Shown here: positions 6,662 to 6,959 of the stretch, one piece after another
How the letters are laid out: every line of letters begins with the position of its first letter
Position numbering within the stretch: the stretch's first letter is position 1
Origin: Prevotella sp. UBA4268
GTDB taxonomy: Bacteria > Bacteroidota > Bacteroidia > Bacteroidales > Bacteroidaceae
Direction: 5' to 3'
NCBI GenBank assembly: GCA_002395135.1
Contig: DGWC01000063.1
Location: 1 to 6,959, forward strand
Length of the DNA stretch: 6,959 nucleotides
Position numbers and translations under genes: made by a program
The notes under the pieces: model-generated
The model's input: only the letters and a program-made list of their open reading frames with translations
The model's database searches: none
Told to the model about the DNA's origin: nothing

Positions 6662-6687
6662 AACCGCCGGTAAAAGAACCGGCGGTT
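6662..6687 (+). repeat. Intercistronic perfect stem-loop between ATPase and permease genes
   Basis: AACCGCCGGT (6662-6671) and ACCGGCGGTT (6678-6687) are perfect reverse complements around the 6-base loop AAAAGA. The 10-bp stem is GC-rich and begins 7 bases after the ATPase stop codon, ending 19 bases before the permease ATG. No T-tract follows (CCCAATTCC), so it does not look like an efficient intrinsic terminator. A role in mRNA stability, partial termination or setting the ATPase to permease ratio is inference. Confidence 0.75.
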
Positions 6688-6706
6688 CCCCAATTCCGTT
6701 AGAACA

Positions 6707-6959
6707 ATGAACATACTCAATTTATTCAAAGTAAGTATCAAGGCTGTTGCCAACAACAAGATGAGGTCGTTTTTGAGCATGCTCGGTATCATCATCGGCG
6801 TGGCGGCAGTCATCATCATGATGGCCATCGGACAGGGTTCCAAGGAAAGCATCCGCAAGGAACTCTCCACCATGGGCACCAATCTGCTCACCATCCGTCC
6901 AGGGGCTGACATGCGCGGCGGCGTGCGACAAGACCCGTCGAGCATGCAGACACTGAAGA
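6707..6959 (+). CDS. MacB/FtsX-type ABC transporter permease (N-terminal 84 residues, cut by window edge)
   Basis: The frame from the ATG at 6707 stays open to the right edge. It begins MNILNLFKVSIKAVANNKMRS, with basic residues before the first membrane segment (about residues 22-41, FLSMLGIIIGVAAVIIMMAI). This is followed by GQGSKESIRKELSTMGTNLLTIRPG, a hallmark of the MacB periplasmic core domain that starts after the first helix. A complete protein would be about 400 residues with three more membrane segments near the C-terminus and a final FtsX domain. As part of the pump it would couple ATP hydrolysis to movements of the periplasmic domain that drive substrate through the adaptor and channel. 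The region after about residue 66 (ADMRGGVRQDPSSMQTL) is typical of the loop that precedes the rest of the core domain. The remaining sequence lies outside the window. Confidence 0.93.
   Translation, partial: MNILNLFKVSIKAVANNKMRSFLSMLGIIIGVAAVIIMMAIGQGSKESIRKELSTMGTNLLTIRPGADMRGGVRQDPSSMQTLK

Overview
The window looks like chromosomal DNA from a member of the Bacteroidota, most likely a Bacteroidales/Prevotella-type organism. Three points suggest this. Start codons are preceded by A-rich leaders rather than strong Shine-Dalgarno sequences. Several genes have the Bacteroidota-type -7 promoter element TAnnTTTG upstream. The gene families (YARHG-domain exported protein, separate MacB-like ATPase and permease genes, TolC-type protein with signal cleavage before Gln) are typical of that phylum. 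No database search was possible, so the taxonomic call is an inference.

The left half (1-3135) is transcribed leftward. At the left edge is the N-terminal 160 codons of a membrane-anchored HAMP protein that breaks off at the IxxDIQMG motif opening SpoIIE/RsbU-type PP2C phosphatase domains; it has its own promoter-like sequence (510-541). Upstream of it is a 310-residue lipoprotein of unknown function (595-1527). A 200-bp gap with a long imperfect inverted repeat (1638-1699) separates this from a 75-residue charged protein with a DxDxDGxxD calcium-loop-like motif (1728-1955). That small gene lies 22 bp behind a 373-residue exported protein with a DUF4424-like N-terminal part and a C-terminal YARHG domain (1978-3099), so those two are probably co-transcribed.

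A 187-bp intergenic region (3100-3286) holds divergent promoters. To its right, genes run rightward as a compact operon for a tripartite MacAB-TolC-like export pump: outer-membrane channel (3287-4657), HlyD/MacA-type periplasmic adaptor (4681-5889), ABC ATPase (5891-6655), and the start of a MacB/FtsX-type permease (6707 to the right edge). The ATPase would power the permease through a conformational cycle, and the adaptor would couple the permease to the outer-membrane channel. A perfect 10-bp stem-loop (6662-6687) sits between the ATPase and permease genes.

I see no mobile element, CRISPR array, tRNA or rRNA. I found nothing that clearly amounts to a new multi-gene system. The most open questions are the DUF4424-YARHG/small acidic-basic protein pair and the intercistronic structures.
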